A stretch of DNA of 64,000 nt from Terriglobus albidus. GTDB lineage: Bacteria; Acidobacteriota; Terriglobia; Terriglobales; Acidobacteriaceae. The stretch spans positions 3,782,001-3,846,000 of the forward strand of contig NZ_CP042806.1 of assembly GCF_008000815.1 (NCBI RefSeq). Reading direction: 5' to 3'. Position numbers and translations under genes: made by a program. How positions within the stretch are numbered: the first letter of the stretch is position 1; the number at the start of each line of letters is the position of its first letter. The notes under the pieces were generated by a model. The model did not search any database, was not told the DNA's origin, and saw only the letters and a program-made list of their open reading frames with translations. Positions 1 through 11,878 of this stretch are shown in pieces.

Positions 1-368
1 GTCTGACGCTGGTACTCTTCGTTGATCTCGGTAAAGACAATAACGAGGGGCGAGGGCTTGAACTGTTCGGCTACCGTGGCAATCTCGCTAAGACGCTGAG
101 ATTTGCGAAAGGCGCGGACAAAGCGCTGAGACTGTGTCTGGGCGCGGCGGAAGCTAGACCATTTCGCGAGGATAATGGCCCAGGAAAAGACACTCGCGAA
201 GGTCAGCAGCACCAGCACAGCCAAAGCGACCGGACCGGAGTTGTGGAGCATCTCGAGCAGCGCGGAACCGCCGGCTCCCGTGGGAGGAAGCGGTGCGGCC
301 TGCTGATCGGCGGTCTCCTGCATGCGCAGGAGAAAAGAGGCTAGGAGATGTACGTGGGTCATCGTCAT
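1..368 (-). CDS. tolQ: TolQ/ExbB-family proton channel, N-terminal part
   Basis: The reverse strand reads an open frame from ATG at 368 (or the in-frame ATG at 362) off the left edge, so about 122 residues are visible. A Gln/Pro/Gly-rich lead is followed by a hydrophobic helix (about residues 45-65) that runs into SWAIILAKW, typical of the first membrane helix of TolQ, and then the cytoplasmic stretch RRAQTQSQRF. Members of this family form the inner-membrane proton channel that energises Tol-Pal or TonB. The gene is divergent from recN, with 95 bases between. ExbB or a MotA relative is possible; SWAII..KW favours TolQ. The C-terminal helices and any tolR neighbour lie outside the window. Confidence 0.75.
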   Translation of the reverse strand, partial: MTMTHVHLLASFLLRMQETADQQAAPLPPTGAGGSALLEMLHNSGPVALAVLVLLTFASVFSWAIILAKWSSFRRAQTQSQRFVRAFRKSQRLSEIATVAEQFKPSPLVIVFTEINEEYQRQ

Positions 369-463
369 CACAAAATGCTTATTCTCAGTGTAAACGCGCA
401 AATTGGGCAGAAGTTGGATGAGGTTCCCAGTTTGGTGCATGCGTTTGTTATGCTCAGGCTGCC

Positions 464-2173
464 ATGCTGTTGGAATTACGAGCCGAAAACTATGCCGTAA
501 TGGACCACGCCGTGGCCGGATTCGGTCCCGGCCTGAATCTTCTGACCGGCGAAACCGGCGCCGGCAAGTCCATTCTGATTGATGCGCTTGCGCTGCTGAT
601 GGGCGGTAAAGCGTCCAGTGACGTCGTCCGTCACGGCGCCGACAAAGCAGTGGTGAGCTGTGTCTTTGAGACCACACCCGGAGCGGAAGTGCTTCTTGAG
701 GAAAACGGAATCGACATCGAGTCCGACGAGATTCTGCTTCGCCGAGAGATTGCCCTGAACGGCAAAGGACGCGTCTGGGTGAATAACCAGCCCGCAACCG
801 TCGCCGTACTGCGGCAGCTTGCACCGGAACTCGCCCTGATCCATGCCCAGAGCGACACGCTGGCAGCCTTTGACCAGGCGCAGCAACGCGGGCTTCTCGA
901 CCGCTATTTGGGAGAAGGCGGCTCCGTCTTTTCTGACGTAAGCGCTGCCTATGCGACCTGGAATGAGGCCAGCTCGCGCCTTCGCGAGCTGGAAGGAGAC
1001 GAGCAGGACCGCTTGCGGTCGGCCGATCTCTGGAGCTTTCAGGCGAAGGAGATCGAGGAAGCCGGCCTCACCAGCCCCGACGAGGACACCGCTCTTGAGA
1101 CCGAAAAACGTGTTCTGGCGAACTCCGAGAAGCTTTACTCCTGCGCCATGACCGCGCTCGATCTCCTGTATGAAGGAGAAGGAGCGGCCGCGTCGAAACT
1201 AGGAGCGGCGCTTCGCCAGGTTGAGGAACTCGCCCGGTTTGATAGCAGGTTCGCCGACTCGGCGCAGCAGCTCGCAGGCGCCAAGGCGTCTGTTGAAGAT
1301 GTTGGAGCGCTGGTGCGCGACTACGCCGAAGGAATCAATGCCTCTCCCCAGCGCCTGGAGGAGATTGAGGATCGCCTGGCTCATCTCGATCGGCTGAAGC
1401 GTAAGTACGGCCGCACGCTGGCTGAAGTCATCGCACACGGGCAGGAAGTCACCCGCAAGCTGGGTGAGATCGAAAACCGGGACGAGCTCGTCAAGCAGGT
1501 CCGCAAGCAGTTGGAGGCGGCAGCCTTGGAGTATCGTCTCGTCGCGGGACGGCTGACGGCCGAACGCAAGAGCGCCGCTGCTCGCCTGGAGAAGGTTGCT
1601 GAGAAGCAGATCAACGATCTCGCCATGAAGGTCCGCTTCGAGGTAAAGGTCACCTGGGAAGAAGACGAGGGCGCGTGGACGGTGCACGGCTGGGACAATA
1701 TCTCGTTCCTTATCGCGACCAACGTGGGGGCGCCTCTGGCTCCATTGACAGAGATCGCCTCCGGCGGCGAGATGTCGCGTGTCATGCTGGCGCTGAAGGT
1801 ATCGGTCGAGGACGGTGTCAGCAAGCTGCGTAAGAAGACGCCGTTGCCGCGCACATTGATCTTTGACGAAATCGATATCGGCATCGGTGGACGAGCAGCC
1901 GAGGCCGTGGGACGCAAGCTCAAGCAGCTCAGCAAAGGCCAGCAGGTACTCTGCATTACGCACCTGCCTCAGATCGCGGCCTTCGCCGATACACACCTGG
2001 TGATTGAGAAGACGGTGAAGGCAGGCAAGACTCGCACCGGCGTACGGGAGACAAGCAGGGAAGAGCGCGTGGACGAGATTGCCCGCATGCTGAGTGGCGC
2101 CACCATTACCGATGCCAGCCGCAAGAATGCCGAGCAGATGATCGGCGAAGCCGAAGTTGCAGAATCTGTGTGA
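464..2173 (+). CDS. recN: DNA repair protein RecN
   Basis: SMC-like ATPase of double-strand break repair, cytoplasmic and nucleoid associated. At 569 residues it has the usual length. Walker A is GETGAGKS at residues 29-36, the ABC signature is SGGEMSR near residue 432 and Walker B is LIFDEIDIGIGG near 465. The centre (about 150-380) is rich in charged coiled-coil heptads. ITHLPQIAA, the conserved region after Walker B, is also present. The start at 464 places the family N-terminus MLLELRAENYAVM correctly. The stop overlaps the GTG of the next gene by four bases, suggesting co-transcription. Nothing is missing. Confidence 0.97.
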   Translation: MLLELRAENYAVMDHAVAGFGPGLNLLTGETGAGKSILIDALALLMGGKASSDVVRHGADKAVVSCVFETTPGAEVLLEENGIDIESDEILLRREIALNGKGRVWVNNQPATVAVLRQLAPELALIHAQSDTLAAFDQAQQRGLLDRYLGEGGSVFSDVSAAYATWNEASSRLRELEGDEQDRLRSADLWSFQAKEIEEAGLTSPDEDTALETEKRVLANSEKLYSCAMTALDLLYEGEGAAASKLGAALRQVEELARFDSRFADSAQQLAGAKASVEDVGALVRDYAEGINASPQRLEEIEDRLAHLDRLKRKYGRTLAEVIAHGQEVTRKLGEIENRDELVKQVRKQLEAAALEYRLVAGRLTAERKSAAARLEKVAEKQINDLAMKVRFEVKVTWEEDEGAWTVHGWDNISFLIATNVGAPLAPLTEIASGGEMSRVMLALKVSVEDGVSKLRKKTPLPRTLIFDEIDIGIGGRAAEAVGRKLKQLSKGQQVLCITHLPQIAAFADTHLVIEKTVKAGKTRTGVRETSREERVDEIARMLSGATITDASRKNAEQMIGEAEVAESV

Positions 2174-2802
2174 GGAGCGATAAAGGATCGATGCGAACGC
2201 TGAAGTGGATCGGGTTGGTGCTGCTGTTAGTTGCCGTCGTTATCCTTGGCGGGCTGGAGATCGCTCACTGGAGTTTGCCGAACTCCAATACGCAGCAGGC
2301 GAAGTTTGACGCCATTGTTGTGCTGGGCACGCCTTCGAAGGATGATGGAACCCCTTCACCGGAGCAGAGAGAACGAGTGCTTGAAGGTGTCAGGCAGTGG
2401 AAGGCAGGCATTGCTCCGGTCATCATTATGACTGGCGGGGCGGCACACAATCGCTTTGTTGAGGCCCACTCAATGGCTGTTTATGCCGAGCAGCAGGGCG
2501 TTCCGGAATCTGCCGTAATCGAAGAGGGCAAGGCACAGAATACGGTTCAGAATATCTATTACTCGAACGAGATCATGAAGCAGCATGGCTGGCACTCGGC
2601 GGAGGTGGTCAGCTCAAAGAGCCATCTGCCGCGCGCAGGCATGATCCTGTCGCATTTCCCGCTGGAATGGAAGACAGACGGCTCCGCTAAGCCGGCCGAG
2701 GACGGCTGGTGGCGTGAAGCTGTCTTTGAGTTCAATGAAGCGCAGTACTGCTGGACACTCCGCCGCAAGGGTTTCCCGAAGTCGAAGTTCCTGCCCCAGT
2801 AA
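2170..2802 (+). CDS. YdcF/SanA-like DUF218 membrane-anchored protein
   Basis: 210 residues from GTG 2170, which overlaps the recN stop; an ATG at 2191 with AAGGA just upstream is an equally good start (203 residues). One N-terminal membrane helix (WIGLVLLLVAVVILGGLEI) is followed by a DUF218 domain beginning FDAIVVLG, with the family motifs IIMTGG, the SxxTxxN-type region KAQNTVQNIYYS and SSKSHLPRA. E. coli relatives (SanA, YdcF, ElyC) act in envelope integrity and lipid-carrier metabolism, but the precise reaction is unknown. The domain probably faces the periplasm. Co-transcription with recN looks incidental to function. Confidence 0.85.
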   Translation: MRSDKGSMRTLKWIGLVLLLVAVVILGGLEIAHWSLPNSNTQQAKFDAIVVLGTPSKDDGTPSPEQRERVLEGVRQWKAGIAPVIIMTGGAAHNRFVEAHSMAVYAEQQGVPESAVIEEGKAQNTVQNIYYSNEIMKQHGWHSAEVVSSKSHLPRAGMILSHFPLEWKTDGSAKPAEDGWWREAVFEFNEAQYCWTLRRKGFPKSKFLPQ

Positions 2803-2975
2803 CTTCGCTCGGGCGATGGCTTTCCCAACTGCGTAGGATTCTGGTCGGGTAGAGAAGCCGATTTCTCCGCTTCGCTGCGAATTGACAAAGCAGAATAACC
2901 CATCCCAATGAAGTTGGCCTCGAACCAGGTTCGGTACCGCCTTTTCAACATCCTGCAGCCACTGCCAAAGCTCAC

Positions 2976-2981
2976 TAGAAT
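2976..2981 (+). promoter_or_regulatory. -10 box of dnaE, probably leaderless
   Basis: TAGAAT ends six bases before the dnaE ATG at 2988. No Shine-Dalgarno sequence lies between, so transcription would start at or next to the A of the start codon. The same arrangement is seen before ribA, pyrF and the DUF885 gene in this window. Confidence 0.5.
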
Positions 2982-2987
2982 TAACCC

Positions 2988-6506
<3,519 letters not shown>

Positions 6507-6570
6507 AAACAATCGGCATAAATGCCGGGATCCTGTTTCATATTGGGTGGGGTCTTTGCTTTCGAGGCTG

Positions 6571-6643
6571 GATGGCGGAAGGAGTCGAACCTCCGACCGA
6601 ATGATTCGTAGTCATTCGCTCTATCCCGCTAAATTACCAGGCC
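6571..6643 (-). tRNA. tRNA-Arg(ACG)-like sequence with a defective acceptor stem
   Basis: On the reverse strand the D-loop (AGCGGGATA, then GAGC), the anticodon arm (AATGA-CTACGAA-TCATT, anticodon ACG at 6609-6607) and the T arm (GGAGG-TTCGACT-CCTTC) fit bacterial tRNA-Arg(ACG) base for base. The acceptor does not: 5' GGCCTGG cannot pair with 3' CGCCATC. A better partner, CCAGCC at 6571-6566, is six bases too far away and needs one bulge. The D-stem strand ATTT is also weak. The 5' end overlaps the last codons of the GH43-like gene. It may be a decayed copy or integration scar. Confidence 0.5.
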
Positions 6644-7671
6644 CCGGCCGTATCGCTCTTCTTGTTCTTCGGCGGTGGCAGCATGTGAATCTCCGCGGGA
6701 GCATCGCGGTTTACCTGTAAGACACCACCGTTCTCGTGCAGTTCAGTGACATGCATGACCGTGCGACGCTTCCATTGGGGATCGCCTGGTTTTTCATCTT
6801 TGCCACTCTGGTGGGTGAAGTAGAAGAGCCATGCGCGGCCCGCAGCGTCGACCACAACATCCGGATGCTGCCCCTGCGCATCGTCCGTGGGCTTTGCTCC
6901 ATGGCTTTGCAGCAGGTTCTCCGGCTGCCGCTCCCAGCTTGTCAGGTCACTGGAATGGAATACACCGAGACCATTCCAGGCATCCTGAATCAACCAGTAC
7001 GTCCCTTTCCAACCAAAGACCACTGGTCCTTCTCCGCGTGTCTTTACGGCGATTCCTGCCGGGCTCCAGTGCTCCAGATCGGTGGAGTCGCTCATATAGA
7101 TTTTGGAACCATCGCGCTCATTCTTGTACCAGAGACGCCACGCGCCATCCGGCTTGCGGAAGAGGCAGGCATCGATGACGCGATCCGATCCGAGCTCAAG
7201 CTTGCCAATCTCTTTCCAGTGGAGAAGATCGGTGCTGGTGAGGTGTTCGATATACCGGGGAGCATTCCAGTCGCTGAAGGTTCCGGGAACGACGGTAAGA
7301 AACATGTGATACGTGCCCTTTACCTGGATCACCTCAGGAGCCCACAACGTGTAATCGGGTTTCTCGGCGGGAATATCCGCCTCGGAGAGATACTTCCAGT
7401 GCGCTCCTCCATCGCGGGACTCCGCAATACCGATCCGCGTGCCGTGCACCCAGCGCACGCCGGTGCTGTCTTCGATATCGGCGCGCCGGTTGGTGTATAG
7501 CATCCACCATGCCTTGCGCTGCGTATTCCAGATCACGACCGGATCGGCGGCTCCATCATGGACCGGGTCGCGGTACAGAGGTACCGTCGCCGCAGGGGAC
7601 TGCTGCGCCTTTGTATGGGGAGCGAGGAAGAGTTCCGGCAGTAGAAACAGGCAGCAGAGCAATCGCTTCAT
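6634..7671 (-). CDS. Secreted GH43-like five-bladed propeller protein
   Basis: 345 residues from ATG 7671, chosen because it gives a clean signal peptide (MKRLLCCLFLLPELFLAP, cleaved near TKAQQ). The mature part begins PLYRDPVHDGAADPVVIWN, the start of glycoside hydrolase family 43/DUF-type propellers, with later blade motifs LWAPEVIQVKGTYHMF, RVIDACLFRKPDG and WRLWYKNERDG. These enzymes cleave arabinose- or xylose-containing polysaccharides. The acids DPV, ID and EGP are consistent with the catalytic set, but the substrate cannot be read. The stop lies inside the tRNA-like sequence. The gene is divergent from the DUF885 gene. Confidence 0.8.
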   Translation of the reverse strand: MKRLLCCLFLLPELFLAPHTKAQQSPAATVPLYRDPVHDGAADPVVIWNTQRKAWWMLYTNRRADIEDSTGVRWVHGTRIGIAESRDGGAHWKYLSEADIPAEKPDYTLWAPEVIQVKGTYHMFLTVVPGTFSDWNAPRYIEHLTSTDLLHWKEIGKLELGSDRVIDACLFRKPDGAWRLWYKNERDGSKIYMSDSTDLEHWSPAGIAVKTRGEGPVVFGWKGTYWLIQDAWNGLGVFHSSDLTSWERQPENLLQSHGAKPTDDAQGQHPDVVVDAAGRAWLFYFTHQSGKDEKPGDPQWKRRTVMHVTELHENGGVLQVNRDAPAEIHMLPPPKNKKSDTAGAW

Positions 7672-7712
7672 GGGGTGATACTTCACGGGTGCCGCCTTCT
7701 CCGTCAAGCTGT

Positions 7713-7718
7713 TAGTTT
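7713..7718 (+). promoter_or_regulatory. Possible -10 box of the DUF885 gene
   Basis: TAGTTT (TANNNT pattern) ends six bases before ATG 7725, with no Shine-Dalgarno sequence between. This fits a leaderless transcript, as at dnaE. Confidence 0.35.
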
Positions 7719-7724
7719 GTCTGC

Positions 7725-9467
7725 ATGCCTCTCAAACGGATCGCCCTGCTCTCTCTGTTTGCTGTTGCATCATCCCTGCCGACTGCCGCCGCGCAAACCT
7801 CCGCGTTTCAGACGAAGCTTCGCACTCTGAGCGAGGAGTTCTGGACGTGGCGAGCCACGGAGCAGCCCTTCACCAACGACGACATTCCTCGCATCGAACG
7901 CGCGGAACCGTTTGTCGTTCATTGGGCGCCAGGCGATGTCACACAGTACAAGGCGAAGGTCGATGCGTTTGAGAAGCAGTGGCGCGCCCTTTCCGCAGCG
8001 GGGGAACCGGTTGCCGACCAGGTGGACTACCGCTTGCTTGGCTCCGCTATTGCACGGGTGCACTGGGAGTTGACGGTTTTCCCGATGTGGAAGGAGAACC
8101 CGTTCTTCTACGTCGATCAGAGCCTCGGTTCGGTCTATGCCGCGCTTCTGCCGAAGCCACCGATTACGCCGGCGCGCGAGGAGATCATTCTCTCCCGCAT
8201 GGAGCGCATGCCCTACACGCTGGAGGAAGGGAAGAAGAACCTCACAGATATTCGCGCGCCTTACGTTCGAGCGACGATCTCTGAACTCAAAGATATCGAA
8301 GCTCAAATGCAGCAGGTTCACGATGGGCTGATGCCCGTCTTCTCCGATGCGAACAAACCGCGCTTCGAAAAGGCAGAGGCTGCCGCGGTAAAGGCGCTGA
8401 TGGGGTATCGCGAGTGGGTGGGCACACGCGGGAAGTCTACATTGCCGGAGAAGACTGCGGTGGGGCGGGAAGGCTACATCTGGTTCCTCCGCAACGTGGC
8501 GCTGATGAAGTACACGCCGGAAGACCTGTTGCGCATGGGCCGCCAGGAGTGGGAGCGTTCCGTAAGCTTTGAAACTCTCGCGCGAGCCGCGAGTACGGGT
8601 GTCCCCGATGTCCCGTTCTATGGAACGACCGAACAGCAGATGGATGCGGAGAAAGCGAACGAACTCGCCATCCGGAAGTACATGGTCACGCACGGTGTCC
8701 TCTCCGATCCTGCCGAGGTCAGGCACTATTACTACCTTCCGATTCCTCCATACATCGCGGCACTCAGCTTCATGGGCGTGACCGACGATCTCACCGGACC
8801 GTCGCGGCTCGGGGAAGACGGCACCAGCTACAAGGGAACTCCGCGCACAACGACAAACTTCTGGGGCGCGATCACCGGACGGGATACTCGGCCGCTGACG
8901 TTGCACGAAGGTTCGCCGGGACACTACTTCCAGATGGCCTGGAGCTGGCATCACCCCGACCCGATCCGGCGGCACTATTACGACTCGGAGTCGAACGAGG
9001 GCATCGGCTTCTATGCCGAGGAGATGGCGCTGGAAGCCGGTCTCTTCGACGACTCGCCGCATATGAAGGAGGCCATCTACGGCATGATGCGCCTGCGGGC
9101 GCTGCGTGTGGAGGTCGACGTCAAGCTGGCCCTCGGAGAGTTCACACTGGAGCAGGCCGCCGACTATCTAACGAAGGTTGTCCCCATGGACCGCGGTACG
9201 GCGACCAGCGAGGCAGTCATGTTTGCCTCGACACCTGGACAAGCGATTACCTACCAGATCGGCAAGCTCGATATCCAGCGGCTGATGACCGATGCCCGCC
9301 AGAAGCAGGAAGAGAGCTTCAAGCTGCAGCGGTTCCATGACTTCATCTGGCTGAACGGCAATCTTCCGTTTTCGCTGATGCGGTGGGAGATGCTCGATGA
9401 CTCCAGCGATGTACCTCCTGTTGCGCCGTCCTTTCTGGAGGCGAAACGAAACTCGCGGGCGATATAG
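7725..9467 (+). CDS. DUF885 secreted putative metallohydrolase
   Basis: 580 residues with a signal peptide (LLSLFAVASSLPTAAA). It belongs to the DUF885 family, which is common and often duplicated in Acidobacteria. The likely zinc motif is HEGSPGH near residue 393 (HExxxGH) with an acidic partner in SNEGIGFYAEEMALE about 30 residues on, a gluzincin-like layout. Much of the protein is helical. Relatives are predicted peptidases or carboxypeptidases of the periplasm, but the substrate is unknown. It is followed 14 bases later by the DoxX gene. The start is fixed by the signal peptide. Confidence 0.8.
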   Translation: MPLKRIALLSLFAVASSLPTAAAQTSAFQTKLRTLSEEFWTWRATEQPFTNDDIPRIERAEPFVVHWAPGDVTQYKAKVDAFEKQWRALSAAGEPVADQVDYRLLGSAIARVHWELTVFPMWKENPFFYVDQSLGSVYAALLPKPPITPAREEIILSRMERMPYTLEEGKKNLTDIRAPYVRATISELKDIEAQMQQVHDGLMPVFSDANKPRFEKAEAAAVKALMGYREWVGTRGKSTLPEKTAVGREGYIWFLRNVALMKYTPEDLLRMGRQEWERSVSFETLARAASTGVPDVPFYGTTEQQMDAEKANELAIRKYMVTHGVLSDPAEVRHYYYLPIPPYIAALSFMGVTDDLTGPSRLGEDGTSYKGTPRTTTNFWGAITGRDTRPLTLHEGSPGHYFQMAWSWHHPDPIRRHYYDSESNEGIGFYAEEMALEAGLFDDSPHMKEAIYGMMRLRALRVEVDVKLALGEFTLEQAADYLTKVVPMDRGTATSEAVMFASTPGQAITYQIGKLDIQRLMTDARQKQEESFKLQRFHDFIWLNGNLPFSLMRWEMLDDSSDVPPVAPSFLEAKRNSRAI

Positions 9468-9481
9468 GCAGTCCAACGAGT

Positions 9482-9892
9482 ATGGCTACCGACCGCCAAT
9501 TAGCGTACGCTCTGCTTCGCATCGCCTTCGGTGTCAATTTTGCGGGTCATGGATTCATTCGGATCCACTCCGGCGTCGCTGCCTTTGCTGCTAATACCGC
9601 ACAGCGTCTTGCGAATGCTCCGTTGCCGCATGACCTGGTACTCGCTCTTGGTTACGTCATCCCATTCGCGGAGGCTGCCCTTGGATTGGCTTTGATCTTC
9701 GGCATCTTTACCCGCCTTGCTCTGATCTGCGGATCGCTCTTCATGATGATGCTCACCGCTGGTACTACCGCCAATCAGCAATGGGATGTGGCGAGCCAGC
9801 AGTTGCTGTATCTTCTCGTCTTTTTCATGTTGCTGCACTTCCGCAGCGATAACTGGCTTGCGCTCGACCAGCTTCGATACAATCGAACCTGA
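9482..9892 (+). CDS. DoxX-family membrane protein
   Basis: 136 residues with four predicted membrane helices (about 10-30, 55-75, 78-98 and 103-122). The DoxX family pattern is clear: an N-terminal LLRIAFGVNFAGHGFIRI helix, AEAALGLALIFG and LALICGSLFMMML. DoxX proteins accompany quinone or thiosulfate oxidation and oxidative-stress complexes in other organisms; the role of this one is unknown. The stop TGA shares its A with the ATG of accA, which shows translational coupling with the next gene. Confidence 0.8.
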   Translation: MATDRQLAYALLRIAFGVNFAGHGFIRIHSGVAAFAANTAQRLANAPLPHDLVLALGYVIPFAEAALGLALIFGIFTRLALICGSLFMMMLTAGTTANQQWDVASQQLLYLLVFFMLLHFRSDNWLALDQLRYNRT

Positions 9893-10737
9893 TGGCAGAT
9901 TTTGAGGCAGCAAAGCCCGCCGTGGCAGAGACGTCTGAAGCCTGGCGAAGGACTGAGATGGCGCGGCATCCCCAGCGCCCATACCCGATGGACTTTATCC
10001 AGGCACTCTTTACCGACTTCAGCGAGATCCACGGAGACCGTGCCTTTGGCGATGACCCCGCCATGGCAGCCGGTATGGCCCGTTTCCACGGGGAAGAGGT
10101 CATGGTCATCTGCAACTTGAAGGGCCGCACTCTGAAGGAGCGCATGTTGCGCAAGTTCGGCAGTCCGGACCCTGAGGGATACCGCAAGGCACTGCGCGCC
10201 ATGAAACTGGCCGAGAAGTTCGGCCGTCCGGTCTTTACCTTTATCGACCTGGCCGGTGCAAATCCAGGCCTCGGCGCGGAAGAACGCGGACAGGCAGAGG
10301 CCATCGCCCGCAATCTGATCGAGATGGCGCGTCTGCGTGTGCCGATCTTAGCCACTATCACGGGTGAGGGAGGCTCCGGCGGGGCTCTCGCGCTGGCTGT
10401 GGCCGATCGGGTACTGATGCTCGAGAACGCCATGTACTCGGTGATCTCTCCCGAGGCTGGCGCATCCATCATGTGGAAGGATGCCGCCAAAAAACAGAAG
10501 GCGGCGGAGGCGCTGAAGTACACAGCAGAGGATGTGAAGCGGCTGGGTTGCGTGGATGAGATTGTTGCAGAGCCGGAGGGTGGCTCGCAGAACGATCCCG
10601 CCTATTCGGTCTCCCTTCTGAACGATCGTCTGGAGGCCAATCTTGGCCATCTCCGTACGCTCAGCGTCGACGACTTGCTGGCCCAGCGCTACAGCAAGTT
10701 CCGCAACATGGCCCAGTTCTTTGAGGTAGCCTCCTAA
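9892..10737 (+). CDS. accA: Acetyl-CoA carboxylase carboxyltransferase subunit alpha
   Basis: 281 residues. The enzyme transfers carboxyl from carboxybiotin to acetyl-CoA, the first step of fatty-acid synthesis, in a complex with AccD. The core matches AccA closely: ARHPQRPYPMDF, GDRAFGDDPA, PEGYRKALR, GLGAEERGQAEAIARNL, the oxyanion-hole loop GEGGSGGALAL near 159, and YSVISPEAGASIMWK. Two points are unusual. The N-terminal helical extension of the E. coli protein (about 50 residues) is mostly absent. The motif usually written DTPGAYPG reads DLAGANPG here. The start overlaps the doxX stop. No accD is seen in this window. Confidence 0.95.
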   Translation: MADFEAAKPAVAETSEAWRRTEMARHPQRPYPMDFIQALFTDFSEIHGDRAFGDDPAMAAGMARFHGEEVMVICNLKGRTLKERMLRKFGSPDPEGYRKALRAMKLAEKFGRPVFTFIDLAGANPGLGAEERGQAEAIARNLIEMARLRVPILATITGEGGSGGALALAVADRVLMLENAMYSVISPEAGASIMWKDAAKKQKAAEALKYTAEDVKRLGCVDEIVAEPEGGSQNDPAYSVSLLNDRLEANLGHLRTLSVDDLLAQRYSKFRNMAQFFEVAS

Positions 10738-10752
10738 GCTCCGTTTGCCACG

Positions 10753-11811
10753 ATGACTTTGCAGACCCAGGACCGTATACGTGGCTCGGGCGGGCTCTTT
10801 GGAGGCCAGACTCGGGGCAGTGCAGCCGTGCGCTTTGTCTTTGGCACCGTCTGGGTCTTTGCCTCCCAGATCATTGCCGTGATGGCGACGTCGAACATCG
10901 ATACTTCGGCGCATGAACTGTTTTTCCGGACATTCTGGCTGGCCCTGCTTCTGCTCGGCTTCTGGGGAATGGGACGTGCTCTTGATGGGCAGGAAAGTCC
11001 TATCAAGTCCATGGGACTTATACGACGAGAAGGATTTGCTAAAGAGCTTGCCCTGGGAGTCGCTACAGGCTGGGGACTGATCACGGTTCTGGTGCTGCCG
11101 ATCATGCTCTCCGGCAGGCTCGATCTCAGCTTCTGGTGGAGCGCCCGGTCCATCCTGCTCACGGTGAACAACCTGATCGTGCTCGCGGTCGCTGCCCTGG
11201 TTGAAGAGGTCGCCTTCCGCGGCTATGCTTTTCAACGACTTCGCGATGCCGTTGGACCAACGGTCGCTACCTTGTTGCTCGCAGCCGTCTTTGGCCTGGT
11301 TCATCTGAACAACCCGCACGGAGGCTGGCCGGCGGTCTTTGTCACCATGCTGGCGGGCATCATGCTATCGGTGGCATATCTGCAGACACGCAGCCTCTGG
11401 ATGACTTGGGGACTGCACTTCGGCTGGAATGCCAGCATGGGGGTTCTCTTCGGTCTACCAGTGAGTGGTCTGGACTTCTCGAGCGTAGTGCAGGCTCGTC
11501 CCGGCCTTCCGGTCTGGTTGACGGGAGGTCTTTACGGTCCGGAAGCATCAGTGCTCGCGCCATTTGTCGTTCTGGCTGGCATCGCCGTTGTTGTGCGGGT
11601 AACCCGCGATCTCCATTGGAAATATGGGTTTGATCCGGTCGTTGCCGGCGGGTACCCGATGGCCGCTCCGCCTCCGCCGCAGCATGCTGCCATGGAGGCC
11701 GAAGCGGCTCAAAAACAAGCAGCGCTCATCCAGATCATGCCGGCTTCTGCACCCTTGCAGACGGCACCTCGGCCTACCGAACAATCAGATTTCCCATCTG
11801 GGGAAAAATGA
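10753..11811 (+). CDS. CPBP-family intramembrane metalloprotease
   Basis: 352 residues with about eight membrane helices. The Abi/CPBP motifs are present: EEVAFRGYAFQRL near 151 (motif 1, EExxxR), FGLVHLNNPHGG near 181 (motif 2) and GLHFGWNA near 222 (motif 3). These place it with type II CAAX-like prenyl-protease relatives that cut within membranes. The partner protein is unknown. A Pro/Ala/Gln-rich cytoplasmic tail of about 45 residues follows the last helix. It starts 15 bases after accA with no clear ribosome site, so it is probably part of the same transcript. Confidence 0.85.
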   Translation: MTLQTQDRIRGSGGLFGGQTRGSAAVRFVFGTVWVFASQIIAVMATSNIDTSAHELFFRTFWLALLLLGFWGMGRALDGQESPIKSMGLIRREGFAKELALGVATGWGLITVLVLPIMLSGRLDLSFWWSARSILLTVNNLIVLAVAALVEEVAFRGYAFQRLRDAVGPTVATLLLAAVFGLVHLNNPHGGWPAVFVTMLAGIMLSVAYLQTRSLWMTWGLHFGWNASMGVLFGLPVSGLDFSSVVQARPGLPVWLTGGLYGPEASVLAPFVVLAGIAVVVRVTRDLHWKYGFDPVVAGGYPMAAPPPPQHAAMEAEAAQKQAALIQIMPASAPLQTAPRPTEQSDFPSGEK

Positions 11812-11864
11812 CAAAACCCTGACTTGCCAAGCCCCTCAGGGAAGGCGCAAGATGCTGGTAACTT

Positions 11865-11877
11865 GAGGTGATACCTC
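11865..11877 (+). promoter_or_regulatory. Hairpin enclosing a strong ribosome-binding site
   Basis: GAGGTGAT (11865-11872), a near-perfect match to the 16S 3' end and six bases before ATG 11879, is also the left arm of GAGGT-GAT-ACCTC. Pairing would hide the ribosome site, so initiation may depend on melting of this small hairpin. Confidence 0.45.
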
Positions 11878-11878
11878 C

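Noticed and set aside
6515-6528. CGGCAT/ATGCCG palindrome after dnaE as a terminator
   Set aside because: Short stem with a two-base loop and no T tract.
7770-9062. Long open frame of 430 codons antisense to the DUF885 gene
   Set aside because: Protein-like motifs (HEGSPGH) are on the plus strand; the antisense frame is a by-product of GC-rich codon use.
10348-11319. Antisense open frame of 323 codons across accA and the CPBP gene
   Set aside because: It overlaps two well-supported genes and has no domain-like sequence.
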